From: Arthrobacter pityocampae
GTDB taxonomy: Bacteria > Actinomycetota > Actinomycetes > Actinomycetales > Micrococcaceae
Length of the DNA stretch: 64,000 nucleotides
Reading direction: 5' to 3'
NCBI RefSeq assembly: GCF_002927275.1
Contig: NZ_PRKW01000001.1
Location: 620,001-684,000, forward strand
This document shows positions 27,364 to 36,392 of the stretch, piece by piece. The notes beneath the pieces were generated by a model, which was given only the letters and a program-made list of their open reading frames with translations, did not search any database and was not told where the DNA came from. The translations under genes and the position numbers were made by a program. The number at the start of each line of letters is the position of its first letter. Positions within the stretch are counted from its first letter, which is position 1.

Positions 27364-27546
27364 CCGCAGTACCTACTCGATCCGAGTTTCCCCGCAGGCG
27401 CAGGTCTCACTCCGCAGCCCGCACGCAGTCGCAAGCCCGCGATCGGCTTCCACTGGACGCCCTGCGCCCGCCGATACGCTCCGCCCCGGACGAGAACCGC
27501 CCGAAGCGTCGAGCCTCAGCGGCCGCTCGGCCTGAATGAACGGTAG
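27334..27546 (+). CDS. Possible leader ORF upstream of the DEAD-box helicase
   Basis: 70 codons from ATG to TAG, ending 3 nt before the helicase GTG. Third-position GC is lower than in neighbouring genes and the product is Arg/Pro-rich without similarity I recognise. It may be chance, or a short upstream ORF that couples translation to the helicase. Confidence 0.2.
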   Translation: MDARSLSLDNPQYLLDPSFPAGAGLTPQPARSRKPAIGFHWTPCARRYAPPRTRTARSVEPQRPLGLNER

Positions 27547-27549
27547 AAC

Positions 27550-29337
27550 GTGCAGAACACACACCACGATACGAACACAGGCGCCGACGACACCGCGGTG
27601 GCCGACAGCCACCACCTCGTCGCCGACAACTCGCCCGACGTCATCGACGTCGAGGAGACGCTGGTCACCACCGCGGAGCCGCACGCGGCCGTGGCGGAGA
27701 CCTTCGCGGACTTCAACGTCCGCCCCGACATCGTCGAGTCCCTCGCCGACGCCGGCATCACCCACCCCTTCCCCATCCAGGCGATGACCCTGTCGATCGC
27801 CCTCGGCGGTCACGACATCATCGGCCAGGCGAAGACCGGGACGGGCAAGACCCTCGGCTTCGGCATCCCCGCCATCCAGCGCGTCGTCGGCCCCGAGGAC
27901 GCGGGCTACGACAAGCTCCCGGTACCAGGTGCCCCGCAGGCGCTCGTCGTCGTGCCGACCCGCGAGCTCGCGGTCCAGGTCGCGAGCGACCTGACGACGG
28001 CGGCGAAGAAGCGCAATGCGCGCATCGTGACCATCTACGGCGGACGCGCGTACGAGCCCCAGATCGAGGCCATCAAGAAGGGCGTCGAGATCGTCGTCGG
28101 CACGCCCGGACGCCTGATCGACCTGTACAAGCAGAAGCTGCTCGTCCTCAAGAACGTGAAGATCGTGGTGCTGGACGAGGCCGACGAGATGCTGGACCTC
28201 GGCTTCCTGCCCGACGTCGAGACGCTCATCGCCGCGACGCCCGCGGTGCGCCAGACGCTCCTCTTCTCCGCGACCATGCCCGGCCCCGTCATCGCGATGG
28301 CCCGCCGCTACATGACACAGCCCACGCACATCCGGGCCGCGGATCCCGAGGACGAGGGCATCACCAAGAAGGACATCCGCCAGGTCATCTACCGCGCGCA
28401 CAACCTCGACAAGGCCGAGGTCGTCGCCCGGATCCTGCAGTCCCGCAATCGCGGTCGCACGATCATCTTCTGCAAGACCAAGCGCACCGCCGCGAAGCTC
28501 TCCGAGGAACTCATCGACCGCGGTTTCGCGGCCGGCGCCATCCACGGCGACCTCGGCCAGGGCGCCCGCGAGCAGGCCCTGCGCGCGTTCCGCGGCGACA
28601 AGATCGACGTCCTCGTGGCGACCGAGGTCGCCGCGCGCGGCATCGACGTCGAGGACATCACCCACGTCATCAACTACCAGTGCCCCGAGGACGAGAAGGC
28701 CTACCTGCACCGCGTCGGCCGTACGGGCCGCGCCGGCAAGAAGGGCACCGCGGTCACGTTCGTGGACTGGGACGACCTCCCCCGCTGGGGCCTCATCAAC
28801 AAGGCCCTCGGACTCGACGCCCCGGAGCCCGTGGAGACCTATTCCTCGTCGCCGCACCTGTACACGGAGCTCGACATCCCCGAAGGCACCAAGGGACGCC
28901 TGCCCCGCAAGGACCGCCACCTTGCGGGCATCAACGCGGAGGTGCTCGAGGACCTCGGCGAGACCGGCAAGCGCGGCAGTGGACGCCCTGACGGACGCAG
29001 CGACGGCCGCAGTGACAGCGGCCGCGACGGTGGACGCGGGCGATCGCAGTCCGGTGGACGCGGCGGCCAGCGCCGAGACGGCGGTTCGGCCGACGCATCG
29101 GGCGAGGGCTCACGCGGCTCGCGGGGTCGCGGCCGCGGGGGGCGTAGTCAGGACACGGATGCATCGGCCGCCCAGGGTGCGCCGGCAGCAGCGGATTCCG
29201 CGTCGGGTGCCGCCGGCGGCGGACGTCGTCGGACCGGCGACGGCGAGGCGCCGTCCGGTGACCGGCCGCGCCGCAGCCGGACCCGCCGTCGCAACGGCGA
29301 GGTCGTCGCGAAGCCTGCCGGCAGCTCAGAGGACTAG
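27550..29337 (+). CDS. DEAD-box ATP-dependent RNA helicase
   Basis: 595-residue RNA helicase of the CsdA/RhlE group, acting in ribosome assembly or RNA decay. Motifs in order: Q-motif (FADFNVRPDIVESLADAG...PFPIQ), AKTGTGKT (about 94-101), PTRELA, DEADEMLDLGF (about 208), SAT, and HRVGRTGRAG. After a short specific region, residues 470-595 are Arg/Gly/Ser-rich with repeated GR and DGRS units, typical of an RNA-binding tail. The GTG start lies after a long intergenic leader. The methyltransferase gene follows after 6 nt, so the two are probably cotranscribed. Confidence 0.95.
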   Translation: MQNTHHDTNTGADDTAVADSHHLVADNSPDVIDVEETLVTTAEPHAAVAETFADFNVRPDIVESLADAGITHPFPIQAMTLSIALGGHDIIGQAKTGTGKTLGFGIPAIQRVVGPEDAGYDKLPVPGAPQALVVVPTRELAVQVASDLTTAAKKRNARIVTIYGGRAYEPQIEAIKKGVEIVVGTPGRLIDLYKQKLLVLKNVKIVVLDEADEMLDLGFLPDVETLIAATPAVRQTLLFSATMPGPVIAMARRYMTQPTHIRAADPEDEGITKKDIRQVIYRAHNLDKAEVVARILQSRNRGRTIIFCKTKRTAAKLSEELIDRGFAAGAIHGDLGQGAREQALRAFRGDKIDVLVATEVAARGIDVEDITHVINYQCPEDEKAYLHRVGRTGRAGKKGTAVTFVDWDDLPRWGLINKALGLDAPEPVETYSSSPHLYTELDIPEGTKGRLPRKDRHLAGINAEVLEDLGETGKRGSGRPDGRSDGRSDSGRDGGRGRSQSGGRGGQRRDGGSADASGEGSRGSRGRGRGGRSQDTDASAAQGAPAAADSASGAAGGGRRRTGDGEAPSGDRPRRSRTRRRNGEVVAKPAGSSED

Positions 29338-29343
29338 CGCTCG

Positions 29344-30213
29344 GTGACCGAGCTTCCTGCGCCGTCCGAGGCTCCCGTGTGGACCCCGGACGGCGCTAAC
29401 CTCGTGGTACACGCGGACAACGCGGAGTACCTCGCCCTGCTGCCGGACGGCGCCTTCACGATGATCTATGTGGATCCGCCGTTCAACACCGGGCGCGTGC
29501 AACGGCGTCAGCCGACCACCATGGTGAGGGCGGCCGGCGGCGCCGGGGACCGCGTGGGCTTCAAGGGGAAGTCCTACTCGACGGTCAAGGGTGTGCTCTC
29601 GAGCTACGACGACGCCTTCGAGGACTACTGGGACTTCCTGGCGCCGCGCCTTGCCGAGGCTTGGCGGCTCCTCGCCGACGACGGCACCCTCTACGTGCAC
29701 CTCGACTACCGTGAGGTGCATTACGCGAAGGTCATGCTCGACGCCCTGTTCGGGCGGGAGTGCTTCCTGAATGAGATCATCTGGGCCTACGACTACGGTG
29801 CTCGAGCCAAGCGCAGGTGGCCGGCGAAACACGACAACATCCTCGTGTACGTGAAGAACCCGTCCGGCTACCATTTCGACAGCGCCGAGGTGGACCGCGA
29901 GCCGTACATGGCACCAGGTCTGGTGACGGCCGAGAAGGCCGCCCTCGGCAAGTTGCCGACGGATGTCTGGTGGCACACCATCGTGTCACCCACCGGCCGC
30001 GAGAAGACGGGCTATCCCACCCAGAAACCGGAGGGTCTGCTGCGCCGTGCCGTAGCGGCGAGCAGCCGCGAGGGCGACTGGGTGCTCGACTTCTTCGCAG
30101 GTTCCGGAACGCTCGGCGCCGTCGCTGGGAAGCTCGGCCGTCGGTTCGTGTGCGTGGACAGCAACCCGCAGGCCATCGACGTCATGCGCGAGCGCCTCGC
30201 ACCCTGGACCTGA
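29344..30213 (+). CDS. Site-specific DNA methyltransferase (beta-class, N6-adenine/N4-cytosine type), orphan
   Basis: 289-residue amino-methyltransferase. The catalytic motif IV DPPFNTG comes first (residues 44-50) and the SAM-binding motif I DFFAGSGT later (about 249-255), the order of beta-class enzymes. The region between ([41 protein letters not shown]) is typical of adenine methyltransferases, including the conserved PTQKP. No restriction endonuclease of matching type is adjacent; the next gene is an HNH protein on the other strand. It could be a solitary, CcrM-like or defence-related methylase. Its target sequence cannot be read from the gene. Confidence 0.9.
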   Translation: MTELPAPSEAPVWTPDGANLVVHADNAEYLALLPDGAFTMIYVDPPFNTGRVQRRQPTTMVRAAGGAGDRVGFKGKSYSTVKGVLSSYDDAFEDYWDFLAPRLAEAWRLLADDGTLYVHLDYREVHYAKVMLDALFGRECFLNEIIWAYDYGARAKRRWPAKHDNILVYVKNPSGYHFDSAEVDREPYMAPGLVTAEKAALGKLPTDVWWHTIVSPTGREKTGYPTQKPEGLLRRAVAASSREGDWVLDFFAGSGTLGAVAGKLGRRFVCVDSNPQAIDVMRERLAPWT

Positions 30214-32069
30214 CGCCCTCCGGTAGCGGGCATTGACTCCGCCTCGGGGCGCCGATTGCGTCTGAGCGGCTGCGACCATGGCGCGGTGTTCGCGGCGGCC
30301 GAATGATCCCTGGTCGCGATGTGCCCTCCGGGTCGCTCCTCTCTGGCTACTGGACCTCCTTGAACGTGGCCTGTCAGGCGAGGAACAGTTCGGCCCGTCG
30401 GGAGTGGCGAGCAGGCCGCGTCAGCCTGTCGTCGTCGTTTCGGGTGTGGCCCCCCCGACACCGGCGGGTAGGCCGGCCTACTGGCGTACTGCCCCTGCCG
30501 TTCTTGCTGCTCTCGCTGTTCGCGCTGTTCGCGCTGTTCGTCGGCCCGCCCGTTCGGTCTGCTGCCGGGGAGGGGTGGTGCGGTGGAGTGGTAGGTGTGC
30601 CCGGTGGGCGTGGTGACCGTCAGGCCGTGCCGTTGCCCGGGGTCCGCGTGTGGTCGTGCTCTCCAGCCGTCGAGTTCCTTGCTGTGGTTGCACGCCTCGC
30701 AGAGCCCGGCGCCGTTGAACAGGGTGGTGGGCCCGTTGGTATGCCAGGGAATGATGTGGTCGTAGTGCCGGATCGGCGCATCACAGTACGGGGTCCGGCA
30801 CAGATCATCCCGGGCCTGGATGAACCGGCGCTGCCCGGCGGTGAACAGCCGGGCCCGGGAGTCGACCGCCACGAGGTCCCCGGTTGCCGGGGCGGTGTAG
30901 AGACGCCGGAGCCACACTTGCTGCTCTGCCTTGTCCTGGGTGAGGAGGTCCCGGGCCCAGCCGGCGGGGACGATCCCGTACCCGGGCAGGCGGGCCGGTT
31001 CGCTGTCACCCTGGAGCAGCGTCCGGTCCGTCATGATCAGCTGGACCTCGACGCGGGAGAACCCGCCCGGGGTGCCGGTGGTCCGCTCCACCAGGGCATC
31101 CGCCATCAGCTGGCCCCTGCTGCGTTCATCTCCGGTGGCGCGTTGGGCGTCGGCGTGCCGGGTCAGTTCCGCATGCACGGCCACCCCTTGGGCGACCGGG
31201 AGCAGGGCGGTCAGGTAGGTCATGGTGTCCGGGGCAGGGCGCAGACTCACATGCCGCTCCGTGGCGGCGTGGCTGGCCCGCTGGGTGACGCTGCGGGGGT
31301 CCCGCCGGTACGCCGCCGCCCGCGCCGCGGCCACCAGCTGCCGGTCCCCGACGCCGTCGAAGGTGCCCGTGTCGGGGCTGAGTTCCTCGTCGACCGCGCA
31401 CCGATCCGCCGCGGACAGGCACGCCGTCTCCCGCACCAGCAGGGTCGCCCGCCACTCATTCAGCCTGCCCGCCTCCAGCGCGATGAGGGTGTGCGGCATC
31501 TCCGTCACCAACGCCCGCGCCAACCCCAGCAGCCGGCCACCGCGGGCCGGGGACTCCCGCCGGGCCAGGGCGATCTGCGCGCCCGCCCCGCGACCCTGCT
31601 CCGAGGCCGGGACACCAGCGGCGGCCTGGGCCCGCCGTTGGTGCAGATCGAATGCGACACTGGCCCGGGCCTGCGCGCCGGCGATCGCCGACTTCAACTC
31701 CTCCAACGCGGCCACGAGATCGACCAACTCAGCAGCATCCACGCCACCGACCCCGCCCGCGGCATCGAGGCCGCCACCGCGAACCGGCCCTCCCGCGGCA
31801 CCAGCACCACCAGCATCGACCGCGCCCCCTCGCCCGAGCGGCAGCGAGGCCACTGCCCCGATCAGCTCCCGCACCCGAACAGCCGCGCCAGGAGACTCAG
31901 CGCTGGCAGACGGGACCAGAGCGGACGAAACGGCGCCGGTTGTGATCGCGGCGATGGTGAGGGGCGCAGCTGTAAGGGAGGCAGGAACTGCATCGAACGG
32001 GGCGCAAGCTCGCCGTGGAAGACCACCGACGGCGGGAGGTTCGAACGGAGCATCCGGGCTGCTGTCCAT
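30012..32069 (-). CDS. DUF222/HNH endonuclease-domain protein (13E12 repeat family) with extended C-terminus
   Basis: 685-codon frame. Residues about 100-410 form the DUF222 region. The HNH nuclease domain near 425-475 reads [24 protein letters not shown] and then [14 protein letters not shown], with the zinc CxxxC and CxxC pairs and the DHIIPW core. Most family members end soon after the HNH; here the frame stays open another ~200 residues through an EQR repeat into a basic low-complexity tail. Its last 202 nt are antisense to the methyltransferase 3' end. The true stop may have been lost. Such genes are abundant, often repeated in actinobacterial genomes, and of unclear function. Confidence 0.72.
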   Translation of the reverse strand: MDSSPDAPFEPPAVGGLPRRACAPFDAVPASLTAAPLTIAAITTGAVSSALVPSASAESPGAAVRVRELIGAVASLPLGRGGAVDAGGAGAAGGPVRGGGLDAAGGVGGVDAAELVDLVAALEELKSAIAGAQARASVAFDLHQRRAQAAAGVPASEQGRGAGAQIALARRESPARGGRLLGLARALVTEMPHTLIALEAGRLNEWRATLLVRETACLSAADRCAVDEELSPDTGTFDGVGDRQLVAAARAAAYRRDPRSVTQRASHAATERHVSLRPAPDTMTYLTALLPVAQGVAVHAELTRHADAQRATGDERSRGQLMADALVERTTGTPGGFSRVEVQLIMTDRTLLQGDSEPARLPGYGIVPAGWARDLLTQDKAEQQVWLRRLYTAPATGDLVAVDSRARLFTAGQRRFIQARDDLCRTPYCDAPIRHYDHIIPWHTNGPTTLFNGAGLCEACNHSKELDGWRARPHADPGQRHGLTVTTPTGHTYHSTAPPLPGSRPNGRADEQREQREQREQQERQGQYASRPAYPPVSGGPHPKRRRQADAACSPLPTGRTVPRLTGHVQGGPVAREERPGGHIATRDHSAAANTAPWSQPLRRNRRPEAESMPATGGRQVQGARRSRMTSMACGLLSTHTNRRPSFPATAPSVPEPAKKSSTQSPSRLLAATARRSRPSGFWVG
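30514..30540 (-). repeat. Three tandem 9-bp repeats in the HNH gene
   Basis: CGCTGTTCG three times in a row, encoding EQR triplets on the minus strand. It marks the start of the low-complexity tail after the HNH domain. Confidence 0.85.
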
Positions 32070-32100
32070 ACTGAATTATCCCGACCGCCACCGACATTCT

Positions 32101-32405
32101 GAGGTCGCTACGGGCCGATACATGAGGCCCGACCCACTCGGGCTACGCGAGCGTCAGGGGCCGATCCTGGAGCCCGAGACGGCGCACAACGCAAGTCCCT
32201 ACGAGCCGATACCGGAGGCCAGAAATCGTCGATGGCCCGGGGCCGCCACGAGCCGGCACCAGAGGGCAGACTCACCCATAATCCGAGGCCGCTACGGGCC
32301 GATGTCGGAGACCGGAAGGACTCACGACGCGCGTTGCTACCGCTCCGGAAACCCGAAGCACCCACAAGCCCCGACTGTGCGAGCCGACGCCGGAGGGCAG
32401 GAGTC
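32101..32405. repeat. Degenerate ~46-bp tandem repeat, about seven units
   Basis: This 471-nt gene-free stretch (32070-32540) holds repeated units with the core GCTACGGGCCGATAC followed by a GGAGGCCCGAA-like block and a variable stretch of about 13 nt. Cores lie at 32114, 32160, 32205, 32252, 32298, about 32339 and 32383, so the period is 45-47 bp; unit six has lost about 7 nt. Units one and five are the most alike. The unit is not a multiple of three in all copies and I see no coding potential. The rest, 32406-32540, shows nothing distinct. Confidence 0.7.
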
Positions 32406-32540
32406 ATCAACGACACGAAAGGCGTCCGTCGCCCCGCCGACGTCGACGGTGCACGACGACTCCGCAGGAAGAAACAGGGACCGAAGCGGGCCTGCAGCGC
32501 ACCGGCCCCTCCTCGAAGAGACCTACCGCTTGATCAGGTC

Positions 32541-33383
32541 CTAGCCGACGGGCGTGCCCGTGGCGAGGGCCTGGATGGCTTCGAACGTCTCGGCGCTCGT
32601 GGTGTTCTCACCGAGCAGATTCGGCTTCCCGCGCCCGTGGTAGTCGCTCGAGCCGGTCATGAGGAGCCCGCGCTGCCGCGCGATCGTCCGCAGCTTCACC
32701 CGCGCGCTCTCGGGATTGTCCCGGTGCTCCACCTCCAGGCCGAGCAGGCCGGCGTCGATCATCTCGTCGAGGACGGCCCCGCCCGCCACCGCTCCGCGTG
32801 TGAAGGCCGACGGGTGGGCGAAGACGGGGACCCCGCCGGCGTCGCGGATGAGCGCGACGGCGTGCGCGGGATGCGGTGCGTAGTGGTTGACCCAGTAGGG
32901 TGAGCGCGCGGTCAGGATGCGGTCGAAGGCCTCGGACCGCGTGGTCACCACGCCGAGCGCGATCAGGGCGTCGGCGATGTGTGGGCGTCCCACGGTGGCG
33001 CCCTCGGTGACGTGCTGCTCCACGAGCTCCCATGTGATCGGGAAGTCCTCCGCCATCAGCTCGACCATGCGCCGCGCACGCGTCAGGCGCGCGCTGCGCG
33101 ACTTCTCGATCTCGGTGAGCAGTCCGGGATGCAGCGGGTCGTGCAGGTACGAGAGCACGTGCACACTGATGCCCGTGTCCGTCTTGCAGGACACCTCCAT
33201 GCCGGGGACGAAGGCGATGCCCAGGGCGGTGGCCGCGGCCATGGCCCGGTCCCAGCCGGCCGTCGAGTCGTGGTCGGTCAGGGCGACGGCGTCCAGTCCG
33301 GCCGCTGCCGCGGACCCGATGAGGACCTCGGGGTCCTCGGTTCCGTCCGAGACGTTGGAGTGCGTGTGCAGGTCGATTCTCAC
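32541..33383 (-). CDS. PHP-domain phosphoesterase (TrpH/YciV-like)
   Basis: 280-residue metal-dependent phosphoesterase. PHP motifs: His6 and His8 (RIDLHTHS), Asp37-His38 (LTDHDS), GMEVSC, FAHPSAF and the closing SSDYHG. E. coli members (RnaM/TrpH, YciV) are 5'-3' exonucleases on short RNA or hydrolyse 3',5'-bisphosphonucleotides; which applies here is unknown. GTG 33383 is chosen because TAGATT ends 7 nt upstream and the product then begins MRIDLHTHS; the GTG at 33389 would overlap that promoter spacing. Confidence 0.88.
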   Translation of the reverse strand: MRIDLHTHSNVSDGTEDPEVLIGSAAAAGLDAVALTDHDSTAGWDRAMAAATALGIAFVPGMEVSCKTDTGISVHVLSYLHDPLHPGLLTEIEKSRSARLTRARRMVELMAEDFPITWELVEQHVTEGATVGRPHIADALIALGVVTTRSEAFDRILTARSPYWVNHYAPHPAHAVALIRDAGGVPVFAHPSAFTRGAVAGGAVLDEMIDAGLLGLEVEHRDNPESARVKLRTIARQRGLLMTGSSDYHGRGKPNLLGENTTSAETFEAIQALATGTPVG

Positions 33384-33390
33384 CCGCACC

Positions 33391-33396
33391 AATCTA
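33391..33396 (-). promoter_or_regulatory. -10 hexamer TAGATT of the PHP gene
   Basis: TAGATT on the minus strand, 7 nt before the GTG at 33383; decides between three close GTG/TTG starts. Confidence 0.45.
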
Positions 33397-33416
33397 CGCG
33401 CCGACGGCCTCCGGTT

Positions 33417-33872
33417 TCACCGGCACGACGGGTCCGCAGGCCGGACGAGGGACAGCAGCCGCCGCAGCTCATGCACGTCGTCGATGCTCAGTGCATCGAA
33501 GCGGGGCGCGATGGCGTCGATCCAGCCCCGCTGGAACTCGTCCACCTCGGCGCGCGCCTGGTCGGTCAGCGCAATGATCCGGGCCCGCGCATCGAGCGGG
33601 TCGACGTCGACCGTCACGAGGCCCGCTTGCCGGAGGTGGTCGACATGCTGGCTCACCGCCCCGGGGGTGACGTCGAGAAGCGCGGCGAGCGCGCCGACGC
33701 CGAGGCTGCCCCTGCGGGACAGCTGGTACAGGAGGTTCATCCGGGCCCGGCCGAGGCCGCGTTCGCGGAACGGGTAGGAACCCGCCGCGGCGAGATCCCG
33801 GGTCAGCGCCGACATGGTGTCGATCGCCTCGGCCAGGAACTTCTCCCGCTCGGCGTCCCGCGCTCCCTCCAT
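33417..33872 (-). CDS. MarR-family transcriptional regulator
   Basis: 151-residue MarR protein. The winged helix-turn-helix spans about residues 40-105 (NLLYQLSRRGSLGVGALAALLDVTPGAVSQHVDHLRQAGLV, then a wing with DPLDARARIIALT). Helices at both ends would form the dimer interface. Its ATG overlaps the stop of the NAD(P)-binding gene upstream as TGATG, so the pair is coupled. A TTTAG-TTG-CTAAA palindrome before the pair is the likely autoregulatory site. Confidence 0.9.
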   Translation of the reverse strand: MEGARDAEREKFLAEAIDTMSALTRDLAAAGSYPFRERGLGRARMNLLYQLSRRGSLGVGALAALLDVTPGAVSQHVDHLRQAGLVTVDVDPLDARARIIALTDQARAEVDEFQRGWIDAIAPRFDALSIDDVHELRRLLSLVRPADPSCR

Positions 33873-34507
33873 CAGTAGCTCACGAGCGGCAACTGGTGCA
33901 GGAAGGTCCGGTCCTCCACCTGATGGAGGAGGAACTCCGCGAGGTCGGCGCGGCCTACGGACGTACTGGCGTCCACGCCGACCCACCCGACGCGGTACAC
34001 GCCGGTGTAGGGCGTGTCCTTCAGGCGTGGCCCGCGGACGACCGTCCAGTCCAGGCCGCTTTCCTTCAGGACGCGCAGGTGCCCCTTGGCGTCCTCGAGC
34101 ACCTTGGGCGACAGCAGTTTCAGCAACACCCTGATGACGCGATCGGCGGCCCGCGGCCTGTCGTGCTCGGGATCCGGCAGTCCACCGCCGGAGAGGGAAA
34201 TGATGCGCCGGACGCCGTGGCGTGCCATCGCCTCGGTGATGTTGCGGGTGCCGTCGGTCTGCAGCGTGTCGGGCGACCCCTTGACCTGTCCGAAGACACT
34301 GACGACGGCGCTGCTCCCCGCGACCACGCGGTCCACGGCGTCGGCGTCCAGGACGTCGCCCTCGATCACCGTGAGGCGGGGGTCCCGGATCCGGATGCCC
34401 GACGCCGACCGCGCCAGCACCCGGACGTCGTACCCCGCCGCGAGAGCCTGCTCGAGGACGTGGCGGCCGGACCTGCCGGTGCCACCGAAGACCGCGATCG
34501 TTGCCAT
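33872..34507 (-). CDS. NAD(P)-binding atypical SDR (NmrA/HSCARG-like)
   Basis: 211-residue Rossmann protein. The N-terminus reads MATIAVFGGTGRSGRHVLEQAL, with the GxxGxxG pattern of atypical short-chain dehydrogenases. The region VIEGDVLDADAVDRVVAGSSAVVSVFG binds the cofactor's far side. A catalytic YxxxK is not evident, so it may act as a redox sensor or a flavin/NAD-dependent reductase with an atypical mechanism. It is followed by an overlapping marR gene, suggesting induction by a small aromatic or oxidative signal. Confidence 0.8.
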   Translation of the reverse strand: MATIAVFGGTGRSGRHVLEQALAAGYDVRVLARSASGIRIRDPRLTVIEGDVLDADAVDRVVAGSSAVVSVFGQVKGSPDTLQTDGTRNITEAMARHGVRRIISLSGGGLPDPEHDRPRAADRVIRVLLKLLSPKVLEDAKGHLRVLKESGLDWTVVRGPRLKDTPYTGVYRVGWVGVDASTSVGRADLAEFLLHQVEDRTFLHQLPLVSY

Positions 34508-34542
34508 GGGTTTCCCTTCGTCCGAGGATGTATTCCATTTAC

Positions 34543-34555
34543 TTTAGTTGCTAAA
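34543..34555. promoter_or_regulatory. MarR-operator-like palindrome
   Basis: TTTAG-TTG-CTAAA lies 35 nt upstream of the NmrA-marR pair and 53 nt upstream of pepP, inside a locally AT-rich stretch. Its size and symmetry fit a MarR dimer. Confidence 0.5.
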
Positions 34556-34608
34556 TCTTTTGCGTGCCAGACTTTCCCGTGGCACGCCCGCGGTGGGAGG
34601 ATGACGTG

Positions 34609-36189
34609 GTGAGCCCCGACGACACCGCATCCGCAGCCCTCAATCCCACCGACTCCCCCGAGGGCCAGCCCCTCTCGGACCGGAACGACAACCGGTCCCA
34701 GCGCCCCGATTCCGAGGCCTTCAAGGCCTTCATGGCGAGCAACTGGGCACCCGCCTCGGAGGATCTCCCCGCCGCGTCGCCCGTCGCCCCGCACGCGGCG
34801 CGCCGTCGTCGGGCGTTGTCCGACCGCTTCCCCGGCGAGCGCATCGTCATTCCCGCGGGCCCCTTCAAGGTCCGCTCGAACGACACGGACTACCGCTACC
34901 GCCCGCACTCCGGCTTCGCGCACCTGACCGGCCTCGGCCTGGACCACGAGCCCGACGCCGTGCTCGTCCTCGAGCCCGTGGAGCAGGGCACGGGCGACGA
35001 CGGCGGCAACCACACCGCCACGCTGTACTTCCGCGAGGCCGCAGGACGCGACAGCGACGAGTTCTACGCCAACGCCCGCTACGGAGAGTTCTGGATCGGT
35101 CGGCGCCTGTCCATGGCGCAGATCGGGGCCCAGCTCGCGCTGAGGACCGCCGACCTCGCCGGGCTCGAGGTCGCCATCACGAAGGATGCCGGCGTGGTGG
35201 AGATCGGCGGCGTCGGCATCCGACTGCTCCGCGAGGTCGACTTCAACGCCGACGCCCTCGTGGACACCTCGCGCATCAACACCGGGGTGGATCTCGAGAA
35301 GGCCGACGCCCTCGATGCCGTGCTCGCGGAGGTGCTGTCCGAACTGCGGCTCGTCAAGGACGCCTGGGAGATCGAGCAGATGGAGGCGGCGGTGGCCGCG
35401 ACCGTCGAGGGCTTCCACGAGGTGGTCCGGACCCTCCCCCGCGCCATCACGCATCCGCGGGGCGAGCGCGTCGTGGAGGGCGCGTTCTTCACGCGCGCCC
35501 GTGAGGAGGGCAACGACCTCGGGTACGACACCATCGCAGCCTCCGGTAACAACGCCACCACCCTGCACTGGATCCGCAACACGGGCCACGTCAGGGCCGG
35601 CGATCTGCTCCTGCTCGACGCCGGGGTCGAAGCCGAGAGCCTCTACACCGCGGACATCACCCGCACCCTGCCGGTCAACGGGCGGTACACCGACGTGCAG
35701 CGCAAGATCTACCAGGCGGTGCTCGACGCCGCCGACGCCGGCTTCGCGGCCGCGCAGCCCGGCCGGAAGTTCCGCGAGATCCACCTCGCTGCCGTCACCG
35801 TCCTCGCCGAGAACCTTGACAGCTGGGGGCTCCTGCCCGTCCCGCTCGAGGAGGCCCTGGCACCCGAGGGCCAGCACCACCGGCGGTGGATGCCGCACGG
35901 CACCAGCCACCACCTCGGCATGGACGTCCACGACTGCGCCCAGGCCAAGCGCGAGCTCTACCTCGACGGGGTCCTGTCCGAGGGCATGGTGTTCACCATC
36001 GAGCCGGGCCTCTACTTCAAGGCCGAGGACCTCGCCGTCCCGGCGGAATACCGCGGCATCGGCGTGCGCATCGAGGACGACATCCTGATGACGGCCGATG
36101 GCCCGGTCAACCTCAGTGCAGCCCTGCCCCGGACCCCCGGCGACGTCGAGGACTGGATGGGCGGCATCTGGGGCAGCACGGGCGAGTAG
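34609..36189 (+). CDS. pepP: Aminopeptidase P family Xaa-Pro peptidase
   Basis: Cytoplasmic M24B metallopeptidase, 526 residues, releasing an N-terminal residue before proline. The dinuclear metal ligands are visible as the two Asp in LLLDAGVEAESLYTADITRT (about 336 and 348), the His in GTSHHLGMDVHD (about 435), Glu in FTIEPGLYF and Glu in GVRIEDDIL. The N-terminal creatinase-like domain contains RYRPHSGFAHLTG. GTG 34609 has GGGAGG at 34595-34600, 8 nt upstream, which decides the start against in-frame GTGs at 34564 and 34606. Confidence 0.93.
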   Translation: MSPDDTASAALNPTDSPEGQPLSDRNDNRSQRPDSEAFKAFMASNWAPASEDLPAASPVAPHAARRRRALSDRFPGERIVIPAGPFKVRSNDTDYRYRPHSGFAHLTGLGLDHEPDAVLVLEPVEQGTGDDGGNHTATLYFREAAGRDSDEFYANARYGEFWIGRRLSMAQIGAQLALRTADLAGLEVAITKDAGVVEIGGVGIRLLREVDFNADALVDTSRINTGVDLEKADALDAVLAEVLSELRLVKDAWEIEQMEAAVAATVEGFHEVVRTLPRAITHPRGERVVEGAFFTRAREEGNDLGYDTIAASGNNATTLHWIRNTGHVRAGDLLLLDAGVEAESLYTADITRTLPVNGRYTDVQRKIYQAVLDAADAGFAAAQPGRKFREIHLAAVTVLAENLDSWGLLPVPLEEALAPEGQHHRRWMPHGTSHHLGMDVHDCAQAKRELYLDGVLSEGMVFTIEPGLYFKAEDLAVPAEYRGIGVRIEDDILMTADGPVNLSAALPRTPGDVEDWMGGIWGSTGE

Positions 36190-36216
36190 CTGCCGTCCGG
36201 CGGCCCTACGGCACGA

Positions 36217-36392
36217 ACCGGGCAGCAGGCCGACCGGGCAGCACATGAGCCGGCCAGCTCCGAAGCCCGGCAGCACAGGGGCCAGCCAGCACCGAGGCCG
36301 GCCAGCTCCGAAACGTGGCAGGACAGAGGCCGGACAGCTCCGAAACGTGGCAGGACAGAGGCCGGACAGCACCGAAGCGTGACAGCACGAAG
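36217..36392. repeat. 32-bp tandem repeat array (four full copies, one half copy and a diverged 5' unit)
   Basis: Full 32-bp units at 36249-36280, 36297-36328, 36329-36360 and 36361-36392, with a 16-bp half unit at 36281-36296 and a diverged copy at about 36217-36248. The third and fourth listed copies are nearly identical; the shared core is CAGCTCCGAA. There are no spacers. It follows the pepP stop directly and its last unit forms part of the terminator stem. Confidence 0.92.

Noticed and set aside
30012-32069. HNH gene as a restriction endonuclease partner of the methyltransferase
   Set aside because: DUF222/HNH proteins form a large family of their own without known pairing; the overlap is antisense, not an operon.
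30303-32102. Long plus-strand reading frame opposite the HNH gene
   Set aside because: No motifs, and HNH and DUF222 residues are clear on the minus strand.
32101-32405. CRISPR array
   Set aside because: Units are degenerate and the variable part is only about 13 nt, too short for spacers; no cas genes.
36217-36392. CRISPR array
   Set aside because: The 32-bp units follow each other without spacers, so it is a plain tandem repeat.
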